DNA from: Sphingomonadales bacterium
GTDB lineage: Bacteria; Pseudomonadota; Alphaproteobacteria; Sphingomonadales; Sphingomonadaceae
Direction of reading: 5' to 3'
Assembly: GCA_025351405.1 (NCBI GenBank)
Contig: JANXVZ010000021.1
Coordinates: forward strand, 1 to 64,000
Length of the DNA stretch: 64,000 nt
Positions 25,597 through 34,786 of the stretch are shown piece after piece (position 1 is the first letter of the stretch; each line of letters starts with the position of its first letter). A program made the position numbers and the translations under genes. The notes under the pieces were generated by a model. It saw only the letters and a list, made by a program, of their open reading frames with translations. It had not been told where the DNA came from and did not search any database.

Positions 25597-28500
25597 TCAT
25601 CCGATGAGGGCGATGTCCTGCACCGTCACCCCGGCGCCGGCGTTGAGTTGGGCAATCTGGATCTGGGCAATGCCCCCGACCCCATCGGGATCGAAAAACA
25701 GCCCGCCCGTGGTTGGGTTGTAGATGATGTGCTGGTCGGCAGTGACCGCCTGTGCGCCGGAATTGAATGCCGATGCGGGCAAGTCGCCAAGCGGTGTACC
25801 GGCAAACACCGTGAACACGGCTTCGGAAAACGCCAGCTTGTCGATACCATGGGCGAAGTCCTTGATGACATCGCGGTCGGCGGTGACGGTCAGGCTGTCG
25901 AAGACGAACCGATCGCTGCCGGCACCGCCAGTCAGCTCATCGACCCCGGCACCGCCGACCAGCGTATCGTCACCTGCACCCCCCTGGAGCGAGTCGTTGC
26001 CGACTCCGCCGATCAGCATGTCGTTGCCGTCGTTGCCGAGCAGGAAATCCTTGCCCAATCCGCCATCGATGATGTTGTTGCCGGCATTGCCGTTGATGGT
26101 GTTGGTCAGGTCATTGCCGGTGCCATTGATATTATCGGTGCCCGTCAGCGTCAGGTTTTCGAAATTGGCGTCGAGCACGAAGCTGATCGTCGAATTGACG
26201 AGGTCCGAACCTTCGCCAAAATTTTCGACGACCTTGTCGCCGATGTTATCGACAAAATAGACGTCGTTGCCCGTACCGCCGATCATCATGTCGGCCCCGC
26301 CACGGCCATCGATGACATCGTTGCCCGAGCCGCCCGATATCGTATCGGCACTGGCATTGCCGGTCAGCGTGTCGTTGCCGTTTAGGCCCGAAATGGTCCA
26401 GAAATCGTTGGTGCCTGCCGTGAACAGATTGGCGCCATTGTCGCCCGTGTAGAATCGGGGCTCCGGCAGATCGTTGAGCGATATCACGAAGATCGATTCG
26501 ACGGACAGGCCATGGGCATCGGTCGCGCGACCGATGACGGCAAGCATGGGTGTCGTTTCGAAATCGAGCAGACTACCATTTAGGACGCTGAGAACGCCTG
26601 TCGCCGCGTCGACGGCAAAGCGACCGCCGGCGTTGTTGGTCAGCGAATAGGTCAGCGTGTCGCCATTGTCGGGATCGGTGCCCGTCATCGTGCCGACGAC
26701 CGTACCGTTGGCAGCGTTTTCATCGACACGGGCGTTCGACAGCGACACCGCTGTCGGAGCGTCGTTGACGCCGTTGATGGTGATGGTGACGTTTGCGGTC
26801 GACGTCAGCCCGAAGCTATCGCTGACGGTGTAGCTGAAGCTGTCGGTGGCGGTCTGCCCGACACCAAGCGCCAGATAGGCCGTCCCCGGGTCGAAACCGA
26901 TGTTGCCACCTGCCAGGGTCAGCGTGACACCTGCAGCCGTGGTCGGGGAAATCGATGCAAGGCTGAGCACGTCCCCGGGATCGACATTGATGTCGTTGGC
27001 AAGCAAGCTGGATACGGCAATCATGCCGCCAGCCTGGCCGACGCCGACCGTGTCGTTGACGCCGACAGGGGGGTCGTTGACGTTGGCGACCGCGACGTTG
27101 ACACGGCCGGTCGCGGTGAAGCCATCGAGATCGGCCACGGTGTAGTTGAAGATTGCCCGCCCGGTGAAATTGGCGTCCGGGTTGAAATCGATCGTGCCGT
27201 CGGGGTTCAACACCACCGTGCCGCCGGCGACGGCCGAAACACCGGTCACCGTCAGCGGGCTGTTGCCCGCGTCTCGATCGTTGAGCGTCAGGTCGGCGGC
27301 GACGAAGTGCGCCGGCGTGTCCTCGGTTGCGGTCAGAGCATCGGTGGCGGTGATGATGTGCGGCGGTGGCCCCTGGTTGGGCAGCGGCGTGAACAGCTTC
27401 GTCTTGATGCTGGTACCGGACGCGTCGCCGCCCTGGCCGCTATAGTCTGTCCAGCCGACGACAAAGCCGCCATCGGGCAGTGCGGCAATCGTCGGTTCGG
27501 CCTGGGTGCCGAGCGTCTCGGTGTTGACGGTCACCTCGGCGCCGAATTTCTCGCCGAAGTCGTCGAACATCTGTGCCTTGATGCCGGCCGTGCCCTGTTC
27601 CGAATTGGTGCCGCTGTAGTCTGCCCAGCCGATGACGAAGCCGCCGAAATCAAGGGCAGTGACCGTTGGTTGCAGCTGGCCGTTGATGGTGGTGGTGTTG
27701 GCGAGAATCTCGCCGCCGACGCGGTTGCCGCCAGCATCGAAGATCTGTGCCTTGACGCCGTAATAGTCCGTATCGAGGCCGCGACCGCTGTTATCCACCC
27801 AGGTGATGACATAGCCACCGGTATCGAGCGCGGCGACGGCAGGGGCCTGTTGATTGTTGAAGGTCTCGGTGTTGATCAGGACCTCACCGCCGACATGATT
27901 ACCACTGGCATCGAAGGTCTGCGCCTTGATGCCATCCTTGCTGGTATCGCCACCCTGGCCGCTGCTGTCGCGCCAGGTCACGACGAAGCCGCCGGTCTCA
28001 AGCGCGGTCACCTTGGCGCTGTCCTGCCCGTTCAACGTCGCCGAATTGACAAGGAACTCGCCGCCTGTCGCAGTGCCGGCGGCTGTGAACAACTGGCCCT
28101 TGATGCTGCTGATGCTGTTGTCGCCGCCAAGATGGCTGGCATCGGTCCATGTAATCACAAAGCCACCACCGGCAAGCGTGGCTACCGATGGCGCGTTCTG
28201 CGCGTTGAGTGTCGCCGTGTTGACGAGGAATTCGCCGCCGACCTTGCCACCCGCAGCGTCGTAGAGCTGCGCCTTGACGCCGGCGCCCGAGGTGTCGATG
28301 CCAACCCGGCTGTCGTCGGCCCAAGTGACGATGAAACCGCCGGTCTGCAGCGAAGCGACAGCCGGCGTCGTCTGGTTGCCGGTGACGGTGGAATTCACCG
28401 CCAGCTCGCCGCCGACCTTGTTGCCGGACACGTCATAGACTTGCGCCTTGATGCCGTAGCCAAAGATGTCGTTGCCTTGTGCGCTGCCATCGGACCAGGT

Positions 28501-30132
28501 GACGACATAGCCGCCCGACGCCAGTGATGCGGTCGCCGACTGCTGCTGGTTGTTGAGCGTCGCGGTGTTGGCCAGCACGTCGGGCCCCGCGGAATAACGG
28601 GCTTCGAGTGCCGTATCGGCGATCGAAAGGTGCAGGATCTCGTCAAAGACGTTGCCGAAGGAATCGGTGGCACGAACGGTTATGTCGGCGCTTTGCGAGA
28701 CTTCGAAGTCGAGCTTGGTGCTATCGGCGACGACAAGGCGGTCCCCGATGATGCTGAATGCGCCGCCGGTGGAGTCGTCTATCAACTGGTAGCTGTGGCC
28801 GGCGTTGAGCGCGCCATTGGCGCTGAGCGTGGCGACCGGCAGGTTCTGCACTGCGGTTTCCGACACGATTGTCGAGCTGATGCCTATGTCGGTCGTCACC
28901 TGGCTGCTGGGTGCAAAGATCTGCGCCTTGATGCTCGATCCGGTGGCGTCGCCGCCCTGGAGGCTATAGTCGGTCCAGCTTACCACCAGCGCGCCCGATG
29001 CCAGCGAGGTCAGCTTGGGCTGTTCCTGGCTGTTGAGCGTGGAGGTGTTGGCGAGGAATTCGCTGCCGACCTTGCTGCCGGCGGCATCGAACACCTGGAT
29101 TTTCAGGCCAAAGCTGCTGGTATCGCCAACAAGATCGCTGTTGTCGCGCCAGCCGATGGCGAAGCCGCCGCCCGGCAATCCGGTCACCGTTGGGGTGTCC
29201 TGGGTGTTGACGATCATCGAGTTCACAAGGAACTCGCCGCCGACTTTATGGCCGGTCGCATCGAAAATCTGTGCCTTGATGCCGGCGGCACTGGTATCGC
29301 CGGTCAAGCTCAAATCGCGCCATGCGACGACGAAATTGCCATTGGTCAGCGACGTCACGACCGATTGGTCCTGCGCCTGCGCGATCGCTGTATTGACCAG
29401 GAACTCGGTGCCCACCTTGGTGCCGGTGGCGCTGAAAATCTGGCCTTTCACGGCGGAGACGCTGTTGTCGCCGCCCTGGTTGCTGCTGTCCGTCCAGGTG
29501 GCGACAAAGCCGCCCGACGCGAGCGATGTCACCGACGAGAACTGCTGGCTGTTGGGAATGATGGTGTTGACGAGGAATTCGCCCCCGACCTTGTGGCCCG
29601 TTGCATCGAAGATCTGGCCCTTGATGCCGGTGCCCTTGTTGTCGGGCAGCAGTCCGCTGGCATCTGTCCAGGTGGAAACAAACCCACCGGACGCGAGCGC
29701 CGTGATGCTCTGTTGGGTCTGGCCCTGCTGGGTGACGGTATTGACCAGGAATTCGCCGCCCACGGCAAGCCCGTTGGCATCGTAAATCTGCGCCTTGATG
29801 CCGGCGTTGCTCGGGTCGCCCTGATTGCTGTTGTCGGTCCAGCTGACGACAAAGCCCCCGGAAGCCAGCCCGGTGATGGTGGGTTGCTGCTGGGCATTGA
29901 GCGTTGCCGTGTTGACGAGGAATTCCGCACCGACCCTGGCCCCGGACGCATCGAACATCTGGGCGCGCACGCTGGCACCGCTGGTATCACCCCCCGACGC
30001 GCTGTTGTCGGTCCAGGTGACCACGAAGCCGCCGCTGGCCAGCGCCGTGATGGCGGAATCGGTCTGGTTACCCGCCGTCGTCGAATTGACGAGGAATTCG
30101 CTGTTGAAGCGATCGAAGGCGCCGATTGTCAT
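25597..30132 (-). CDS. Giant RTX protein with 14 beta-repeats, cadherin-like domains and C-terminal calcium-binding repeats
   Basis: A 1511-residue secreted protein with no Sec signal peptide, fitting type I secretion. Residues 1-408 carry seven repeats of 57-58 residues (consensus GEFLVNT.TLN.Q, then SGGFVVTWTD, then IKAQIFDA.G.KVG). A cadherin-like insert follows (409-516), then seven more repeats (517-916). Next come Ig/cadherin-like domains (about 930-1220; VNDPPVGVNDT, GVNDAPTAVSL), RTX nonapeptides (GGSGNDVIDGRGGAD and GGVGNDSLQGGAGDD; about 1240-1420), and a C-terminal part ending VQDIALIG like secretion signals of the serralysin/M10 type. GGGGA is 6 bp before the ATG. The likely exporter is encoded at 18866-23362. 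No catalytic motif was seen, so it is best called an adhesin or matrix protein. Confidence 0.93.
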   Translation of the reverse strand: MTIGAFDRFNSEFLVNSTTAGNQTDSAITALASGGFVVTWTDNSASGGDTSGASVRAQMFDASGARVGAEFLVNTATLNAQQQPTITGLASGGFVVSWTDNSNQGDPSNAGIKAQIYDANGLAVGGEFLVNTVTQQGQTQQSITALASGGFVSTWTDASGLLPDNKGTGIKGQIFDATGHKVGGEFLVNTIIPNSQQFSSVTSLASGGFVATWTDSSNQGGDNSVSAVKGQIFSATGTKVGTEFLVNTAIAQAQDQSVVTSLTNGNFVVAWRDLSLTGDTSAAGIKAQIFDATGHKVGGEFLVNSMIVNTQDTPTVTGLPGGGFAIGWRDNSDLVGDTSSFGLKIQVFDAAGSKVGSEFLANTSTLNSQEQPKLTSLASGALVVSWTDYSLQGGDATGSSIKAQIFAPSSQVTTDIGISSTIVSETAVQNLPVATLSANGALNAGHSYQLIDDSTGGAFSIIGDRLVVADSTKLDFEVSQSADITVRATDSFGNVFDEILHLSIADTALEARYSAGPDVLANTATLNNQQQSATASLASGGYVVTWSDGSAQGNDIFGYGIKAQVYDVSGNKVGGELAVNSTVTGNQTTPAVASLQTGGFIVTWADDSRVGIDTSGAGVKAQLYDAAGGKVGGEFLVNTATLNAQNAPSVATLAGGGFVITWTDASHLGGDNSISSIKGQLFTAAGTATGGEFLVNSATLNGQDSAKVTALETGGFVVTWRDSSGQGGDTSKDGIKAQTFDASGNHVGGEVLINTETFNNQQAPAVAALDTGGYVITWVDNSGRGLDTDYYGVKAQIFDAGGNRVGGEILANTTTINGQLQPTVTALDFGGFVIGWADYSGTNSEQGTAGIKAQMFDDFGEKFGAEVTVNTETLGTQAEPTIAALPDGGFVVGWTDYSGQGGDASGTSIKTKLFTPLPNQGPPPHIITATDALTATEDTPAHFVAADLTLNDRDAGNSPLTVTGVSAVAGGTVVLNPDGTIDFNPDANFTGRAIFNYTVADLDGFTATGRVNVAVANVNDPPVGVNDTVGVGQAGGMIAVSSLLANDINVDPGDVLSLASISPTTAAGVTLTLAGGNIGFDPGTAYLALGVGQTATDSFSYTVSDSFGLTSTANVTITINGVNDAPTAVSLSNARVDENAANGTVVGTMTGTDPDNGDTLTYSLTNNAGGRFAVDAATGVLSVLNGSLLDFETTPMLAVIGRATDAHGLSVESIFVISLNDLPEPRFYTGDNGANLFTAGTNDFWTISGLNGNDTLTGNASADTISGGSGNDVIDGRGGADMMIGGTGNDVYFVDNIGDKVVENFGEGSDLVNSTISFVLDANFENLTLTGTDNINGTGNDLTNTINGNAGNNIIDGGLGKDFLLGNDGNDMLIGGVGNDSLQGGAGDDTLVGGAGVDELTGGAGSDRFVFDSLTVTADRDVIKDFAHGIDKLAFSEAVFTVFAGTPLGDLPASAFNSGAQAVTADQHIIYNPTTGGLFFDPDGVGGIAQIQIAQLNAGAGVTVQDIALIG
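27385..28584 (-). repeat. Second block of seven ~174-bp coding repeats in the RTX gene
   Basis: Encodes residues 517-916 of the RTX protein: seven units of 58, 58, 58, 58, 58, 58 and 52 residues. Each unit reads (G)E(F/V/I)(L)(V/A)NT near its start, GG(F/Y)V(I/V)(T/G)W.D.S in the middle and (I/V)KAQ.(F/Y)DA.G..(V/F)G at its end. The last unit is cut short before a Pro-rich linker (PLPNQGPPPH). Confidence 0.9.
28909..30132 (-). repeat. First block of seven ~174-bp coding repeats in the RTX gene
   Basis: Encodes residues 1-408: units of 68 (with the N-terminal extension), 57, 58, 58, 57, 58 and 52 residues. The seventh unit stops early at IKAQIFAP, exactly as the fourteenth stops at IKTKLFTP, so each block of seven has the same truncated end. 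Confidence 0.9.
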
Positions 30133-30246
30133 GCTTGTCCCCGCACACGGTTATCGAAATGCATCTTGACGCAATTCCCCATCCCCCGCTGGCAGGATTG
30201 CGGGTAGGACGTACGACTATTTGGTTGATGCAACGCCCGCCAAGGG

Positions 30247-30261
30247 TAGCCGATTCGGCTA
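30247..30261. promoter_or_regulatory. Inverted repeat in the RTX / glycosyltransferase divergent gap
   Basis: TAGCCGA-T-TCGGCTA is a perfect 7-bp dyad around one base. It is followed directly by CTAT-TTCGAG-ATAG (30259-30272). The pair lies between two divergent genes, 115 bp from the RTX start and 100 bp from the glycosyltransferase start, and overlaps a copy of the CTATTTCG element that recurs in this island. It looks like an operator. Confidence 0.4.
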
Positions 30262-30360
30262 TTTCGAGATAGTTCGGCAGCCGGCATCGAATCTGGGGCT
30301 TGACCTGATGCGGCGGCGGCCTCCCTCGTCTAAAGCGATCAGATCGGGGGGTGGCACCGG

Positions 30361-31614
30361 GTGAACCTGCTTTTCGTGCATCAGAATTTTCCGGGCCAGT
30401 TCCGGCATCTCGCTCCCGCGCTGGCGGCACGGGGTGACAAGGTGGTGGCGCTGACCATGAACGATGCTGCGGCGTTGCCCGGGGTGGCGACGATCCGCAC
30501 CCGACTTGACTACGCCAATGCAACCGACGGCCATCCATGGAGCCGCGATTTCGATGCCAAGGTCATCCGCGCCCATGCGACCTTGAAATCGGCGCGGGGC
30601 CTGGCGGCGCAGGGCTTTGTGCCGGATGCCATCGTGGCGCACCCCGGCTGGGGCGAAAGCCTGTTTTTGAAACAGTTATGGCCGCAGGCAAAGCTTGGCA
30701 TCTACTGCGAATATTTCTACAGCGGCGACAATCCGGAAACGGGGTTCGACCCGGAATTCCCGGTCGGCGACGTGCTCGAAAACGCCTGCCGGTTGCAGAT
30801 CCGCAGCACCACGGCGCGGCTTCATTTCGACCTGGCCGACGCCGCAATCGCGCCGACGCGGTGGCAGGCCGACAGCTTCCCCCAGCCGTTCAGAAACCGC
30901 ATTTCGGTTGTCCATGAGGGTGTCGATACCGATCTGCTCGCGCCTGGCGGCGAGGTCAGCCTGCAGGTTGGCCCTGAGACGTCGCTGCGCCGGGGAGACG
31001 AGGTCATCACCTTTGTGAATCGCAACCTCGAACCCTATCGCGGTTATCATGTCTTCATGCGGGCATTGCCGGAATTGCTGGCACGCCGGCCGCGCGCCCA
31101 TGTCCTCATCGTCGGGGGTGCCGATATCGGCTATGGCCCGGCGCCACCGCCTGGGGAAAGTTGGCGCAGTCTTTTTTATGCCGAAGTTGCCGGGCGTATC
31201 GACCGGTCGCGCGTGCATTTCCTTGGCCGCATTGCCTATCGCGATTTCCGCGCCTTGCTGCAGTTGTCGAGCGTACATGTCTACCTGACCTATCCGTTCG
31301 TACTGTCGTGGAGCCTCATCGAGGCGATGTCGGTTGGTTGCGCCATCGTCGCCAGCGATACGGGTCCCGTCACGGAAGTCGTCACCGACGGCGAGACCGG
31401 GCGACTGTTCCCGTTCTTCGATGGCGCCGCCCTCGTCGCCCGGGTCTGCGAACTGCTGGAGGCCCCGGCGGAGCGGCAGCGGCTCGGCACGGCGGCACGT
31501 GCCTTGGCGGTCGCGCGCTTCGACCGGCGCACCATCTGCCTGCCGCAGCAGGTCGCGTGGGTCGATGCGCTGGCGAGCGGTCCGGCGCAATCCTGGCCTG
31601 CTCCCCCGGAATAG
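30361..31614 (+). CDS. Glycosyltransferase family 4
   Basis: A 417-residue GT-B enzyme with the N-terminal LLFVHQNFPGQFRHLAPALAARGD motif of a GT4 branch common in exopolysaccharide loci. The C-terminal domain contains VIVGGADIGYGPAPP-like text (LIVGGADIGYG), HFLGRIAYRDFRALLQLSSVHVYLT, and the donor-site SWSLIEAMSVGCAIVASDTGPVTE. The GTG start follows a G-rich stretch (GGGGGGTGG). It is divergent from the RTX gene and begins the + strand run toward the polymerase gene. Confidence 0.9.
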   Translation: MNLLFVHQNFPGQFRHLAPALAARGDKVVALTMNDAAALPGVATIRTRLDYANATDGHPWSRDFDAKVIRAHATLKSARGLAAQGFVPDAIVAHPGWGESLFLKQLWPQAKLGIYCEYFYSGDNPETGFDPEFPVGDVLENACRLQIRSTTARLHFDLADAAIAPTRWQADSFPQPFRNRISVVHEGVDTDLLAPGGEVSLQVGPETSLRRGDEVITFVNRNLEPYRGYHVFMRALPELLARRPRAHVLIVGGADIGYGPAPPPGESWRSLFYAEVAGRIDRSRVHFLGRIAYRDFRALLQLSSVHVYLTYPFVLSWSLIEAMSVGCAIVASDTGPVTEVVTDGETGRLFPFFDGAALVARVCELLEAPAERQRLGTAARALAVARFDRRTICLPQQVAWVDALASGPAQSWPAPPE

Positions 31615-31620
31615 CTGGCG

Positions 31621-31648
31621 GCTGTCCCAAAGAGACAGCAGGCGTTTT
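31621..31648 (+). terminator. Weak terminator-like hairpin after the glycosyltransferase gene
   Basis: GCTGTC-CCAAAGA-GACAGC (31621-31639) followed by AGGCGTTTT. The 6-bp stem and four T residues are a poor match to an intrinsic terminator, and an attenuating role is equally possible. Confidence 0.25.
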
Positions 31649-31701
31649 CACCGGCGCGGCTATTCTTGCATGGTGGCGCCGGGGGCGCGAACGGGGTGCG
31701 A

Positions 31702-33024
31702 ATGAACGCCATCGCGACGAATAACGGGGCTGTGCGGGGTCGAAGCGGCACAGGTGCCGGCGGCGCGCCAGTTCGGCAGGTGTTGCCCTGGGTGGCGATG
31801 TTGGCGGCGTTCCTTTCCAGCTACCTGACCTGGCGACCGATTCCCGACATCTTGTTCACGGTCAGCGATGCCTTGTTCATCGTCAGCATCGGCTATCTGG
31901 CGTCGCGCCGCAGACTTTCGTCGGTCCCGTTCGGCGATCTCACCCCCTTGTGGCTGGCGTCGTTCGGGCTACTTGCGGCCGGGCTTCTGATCGGATCGGT
32001 GGCCGGGGACGACCCGCTGCGCTGGGTCATTGTCACCGGCCAATATGCCTTTGCCTGGATAGCATTGCCCGCGGCGCTGACGGGCCATGGGAAAACGGCG
32101 CTGCTGTCGCTCGGCAAGGCGCTTGTTGCTGGCGTGGTGGCGATGGAAGCCTTTGGGGCGGTGGTCTATTTCGGCTATCAGGGCTCGTTCTGGGAGACGC
32201 GCAACCAGTTCGGCGTCAGCTTCCTGACCGCGCAGCACCGGCTGGGGGCGTTTACGGCAGATGCCAACTGGAACGGCGCTGCGGTGTCGATGGCGCTGCC
32301 ATTCGTTTATTTCCTCATGCTGAAGGGTGAGATGCGGCGCAGCCTTGCCATGGTCGCGATCGCCATCTTGCTGCTGGGTCTGGCGTTGACGGCGTCGGTG
32401 ACCGCATTCGCCAGTGCCGTTGCAGCCTTCGTCGTGTTCTTCCTGACGGGCAGGTTGCGGCTCAGCCTCAAGCCACTGGCCATCATCGCCGCACTGCTGG
32501 CCATCGCCGTGCAGTTCGACGTGCAAATGCCGCAAACTTTCGAGGCGCGGGTGTTTCGGGCGCTTGAGTCGGGCGACATCAACGAGGCCGGAACCTATAT
32601 CGGCCGCGCCGAACTGATGCGTGACGCCTGGGCCTTGGCCGAGAACCACATGCTGGTTGGTGTGGGTGCCGATCAATATCGCGTCGTCAGCACGCTGCGT
32701 GCCCCGGTCCACGATATCTACCTGTTGCTGTGGGTGGAGGGCGGCCTTTTGGCCCTGTTCGGCTGGTTGGGAATGATGGCGGTCCTGGCGATCCGCGCGC
32801 TCGCCGGCTATCGACAGGATCGGCTGGCAACGGCGCTGGCGCTATCGGTGCTCGCGGTATTTTTCGTCTTTTCGGTGGCGAACCCGCATATGTACGCACG
32901 CTTCTGGGCGCTGCCGCCGCTGCTGGCGCTGGCGCTGGCTGCGGCATATCGGGCGGTGCCCGCTGCCTCTCCCGTGCGGCGGGAACACAGGCAACGTGGT
33001 CGGGTACCCGCCGCGACAGCATGA
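31702..33024 (+). CDS. O-antigen ligase/polymerase-like membrane protein (Wzy candidate)
   Basis: A 440-residue polytopic protein with about ten hydrophobic helices (for example VLPWVAMLAAFLSSYLTW, LWLASFGLLAAGLLIGSVAG and the block ALAVFFVFSVANPHMYARFW near the end). A large periplasmic-type loop contains YIGRAELMRDAWALAENHMLVGVGADQYR and the VHDIYLLLWVEGG segment, which is the usual Wzy_C/O-antigen-ligase signature. It most likely polymerises lipid-linked repeat units. The ATG at 31702 is preferred over the longer frame because the extra residues are not hydrophobic or conserved. The stop overlaps the start of the lyase-like gene. Confidence 0.82.
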   Translation: MNAIATNNGAVRGRSGTGAGGAPVRQVLPWVAMLAAFLSSYLTWRPIPDILFTVSDALFIVSIGYLASRRRLSSVPFGDLTPLWLASFGLLAAGLLIGSVAGDDPLRWVIVTGQYAFAWIALPAALTGHGKTALLSLGKALVAGVVAMEAFGAVVYFGYQGSFWETRNQFGVSFLTAQHRLGAFTADANWNGAAVSMALPFVYFLMLKGEMRRSLAMVAIAILLLGLALTASVTAFASAVAAFVVFFLTGRLRLSLKPLAIIAALLAIAVQFDVQMPQTFEARVFRALESGDINEAGTYIGRAELMRDAWALAENHMLVGVGADQYRVVSTLRAPVHDIYLLLWVEGGLLALFGWLGMMAVLAIRALAGYRQDRLATALALSVLAVFFVFSVANPHMYARFWALPPLLALALAAAYRAVPAASPVRREHRQRGRVPAATA

Positions 33025-34772
33025 TCGGCAGGGCGGCAGGCATGACAACAGCCATAGCAGGCGGGGTCGTGGCGGTCGTCATCGCCGCGGCGGTGATCGG
33101 GGTGGCGGGAGAAGGCGAGCAGACGCCTGCGCCTCCCGCGGCAGCCTGCGTCGCCGATGTGGCGCGGACGTCGGGGCAGAAGGCATTTCCGACTGCCGAA
33201 GGCTTTGGGCGGTTTGCGCGCGGTGGTCGCGGCGGGGCGGTCTACGCAGTGACGACACTGGCCGATGCCGGCCCCGGGTCATTGCGCGCGTGCGCCGAAG
33301 CGGATGGCCCGCGCACCTGCGTTTTTCGGGTAAGCGGAACGATTGCCGTCGATAGCTGGATCAGCGTCCAGAACCCCTATCTGACCATTGCCGGTCAGAC
33401 ATCGCCGGGTGGAATTGCCATCAAGCTGGGTCATTCCACCAACACGCCGCTGCTGGTGCAGACGCACGATGTCATCATCCGCGGGCTCCGGCTGCGTCCG
33501 GGCGCTGCTGAAACGCCGTCGGAGAATGTCGACACGATCCAGATCAGCGGCGGCGCCCATGACGTCATGCTCGATCACCTGTCGACCTCCTGGCCGACGG
33601 ACGAGGGCATAAACATCGTCGGCGACGGCCACTTGCAGCGACCTTGCAAGGACACCCGCAACGTCACCGTCCAATGGTCGGTCCTGTCGGAGGGGCTTAA
33701 CCAGTCGAACCGCGGGCCCCACAGCCGCGGCACCTATTTCGGCTATGGCGCGCGCGATATCACGTTTCACCATAACCTGATCGCCAACAACGATCGTCGC
33801 AACCCGCTGCTCAACACGCGCGGCCGGTTCGACATGATAAACAACGTCATCTACAACTCGATGCGCTACAACGGCGAGTTCTATACGCGGTTTGGCGACC
33901 TGTCGGTCAACGCAATCGGAAATGTCGGTATCGTCGGCCCGTCGACCGTCAAGAACACGCAATTCTATCTGTTCCGCTATTTCCGGGACTACCCGGCCAA
34001 GTTCGCCATCTACCTGCATGGCAACCTCGACATTCATCGCCCGACCAACACCGGTGACGAGCGGCTGGTCATGCCCCCCGATGATTGGCCCCATGTCGTC
34101 GGGTCGCCCATCGGAGCGCTGTCGATTCCGGCCGACGCCATCACCGGGCCAGGGCAGGCCTATCGTGACGTCATGCGGCGCGCGGGCGCTTTCGCACGCG
34201 ATGCCGCCGACCGCCGATTGTTCGCCGACACGGCATCGTGCCGCGGCGCCATCATCGACGATCCGCGCGAGGTTGGTGGATGGCCGGTGCTTGCCGGGCC
34301 GCCGCCGCCGATTGACAGCGACGGCGACGGGATGCCCGACGAATGGGAGGTCGCGCACGGTCTGAACCCGCACGACGCTGCCGACCGCAACGCCGACAGG
34401 ACCGGCGATGGTTACACCAATCTCGAGAAATACCTGGATTCGCTGGTCGTCGAAGCCCCGGCCGAGGCAGGTGACGCCGGCCATGACCCGGATGTCACTT
34501 GCGGCTTCCCAATTCGCCAGGTTTCGGCCCTGCCGGTGGTACGCATTCGTGCCAGTCCGGCCACGATCGTGCCCGGCGGCGAATCGACAATTCGATGGAC
34601 GGGCGAGCGGTTGCGACTGTGCAAGGCATTCGGGCTGCCATTGCCGACCGAAGGCAGCCATGTCGTGCGGCCTTCGAAAACCAAGACCTACGACATCCAT
34701 TGCACAGGCAGCGGTGGCGGTGACGCGATCGATTCGGTCGTTGTGACGGTCGCACCGGCGCCGCATCGCTAG
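33021..34772 (+). CDS. Pectate lyase-like parallel beta-helix protein
   Basis: A 583-residue exported protein. A membrane helix or signal (MTTAIAGGVVAVVIAAAVIGVAG) is followed by a beta-helix region with AFPTAEGFGRFARGGRGG, VSGTIAVDSWISVQNPYLTIAGQTSPGG and HDVMLDHLSTSWPTDEG, which is the polysaccharide lyase 1-like pattern (pectate-lyase/trehalose-type). A calcium-binding thrombospondin-3 motif, DSDGDGMPDEWE, and a C-terminal Ig-like segment complete it. The start overlaps the polymerase stop; an ATG at 33042 may be used instead. It probably trims or cleaves the polysaccharide made by the same locus; the substrate is unknown. Confidence 0.82.
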   Translation: MIGRAAGMTTAIAGGVVAVVIAAAVIGVAGEGEQTPAPPAAACVADVARTSGQKAFPTAEGFGRFARGGRGGAVYAVTTLADAGPGSLRACAEADGPRTCVFRVSGTIAVDSWISVQNPYLTIAGQTSPGGIAIKLGHSTNTPLLVQTHDVIIRGLRLRPGAAETPSENVDTIQISGGAHDVMLDHLSTSWPTDEGINIVGDGHLQRPCKDTRNVTVQWSVLSEGLNQSNRGPHSRGTYFGYGARDITFHHNLIANNDRRNPLLNTRGRFDMINNVIYNSMRYNGEFYTRFGDLSVNAIGNVGIVGPSTVKNTQFYLFRYFRDYPAKFAIYLHGNLDIHRPTNTGDERLVMPPDDWPHVVGSPIGALSIPADAITGPGQAYRDVMRRAGAFARDAADRRLFADTASCRGAIIDDPREVGGWPVLAGPPPPIDSDGDGMPDEWEVAHGLNPHDAADRNADRTGDGYTNLEKYLDSLVVEAPAEAGDAGHDPDVTCGFPIRQVSALPVVRIRASPATIVPGGESTIRWTGERLRLCKAFGLPLPTEGSHVVRPSKTKTYDIHCTGSGGGDAIDSVVVTVAPAPHR

Positions 34773-34786
34773 GACGTCACGCCGGT

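Noticed and set aside
27385-30132. CRISPR-like regular repeats
   Set aside because: The ~174-bp period is coding, with no short identical repeats or spacers.
27307-30207. Long + strand frames (406 and 525 codons) over the RTX gene
   Set aside because: They show the periodicity of the RTX repeats read backwards and have no independent features.
30190-30207. Possible sigma54 site (TGGCAGGATTGC)
   Set aside because: The GG to GC spacing is 7 bp, not the required 10.
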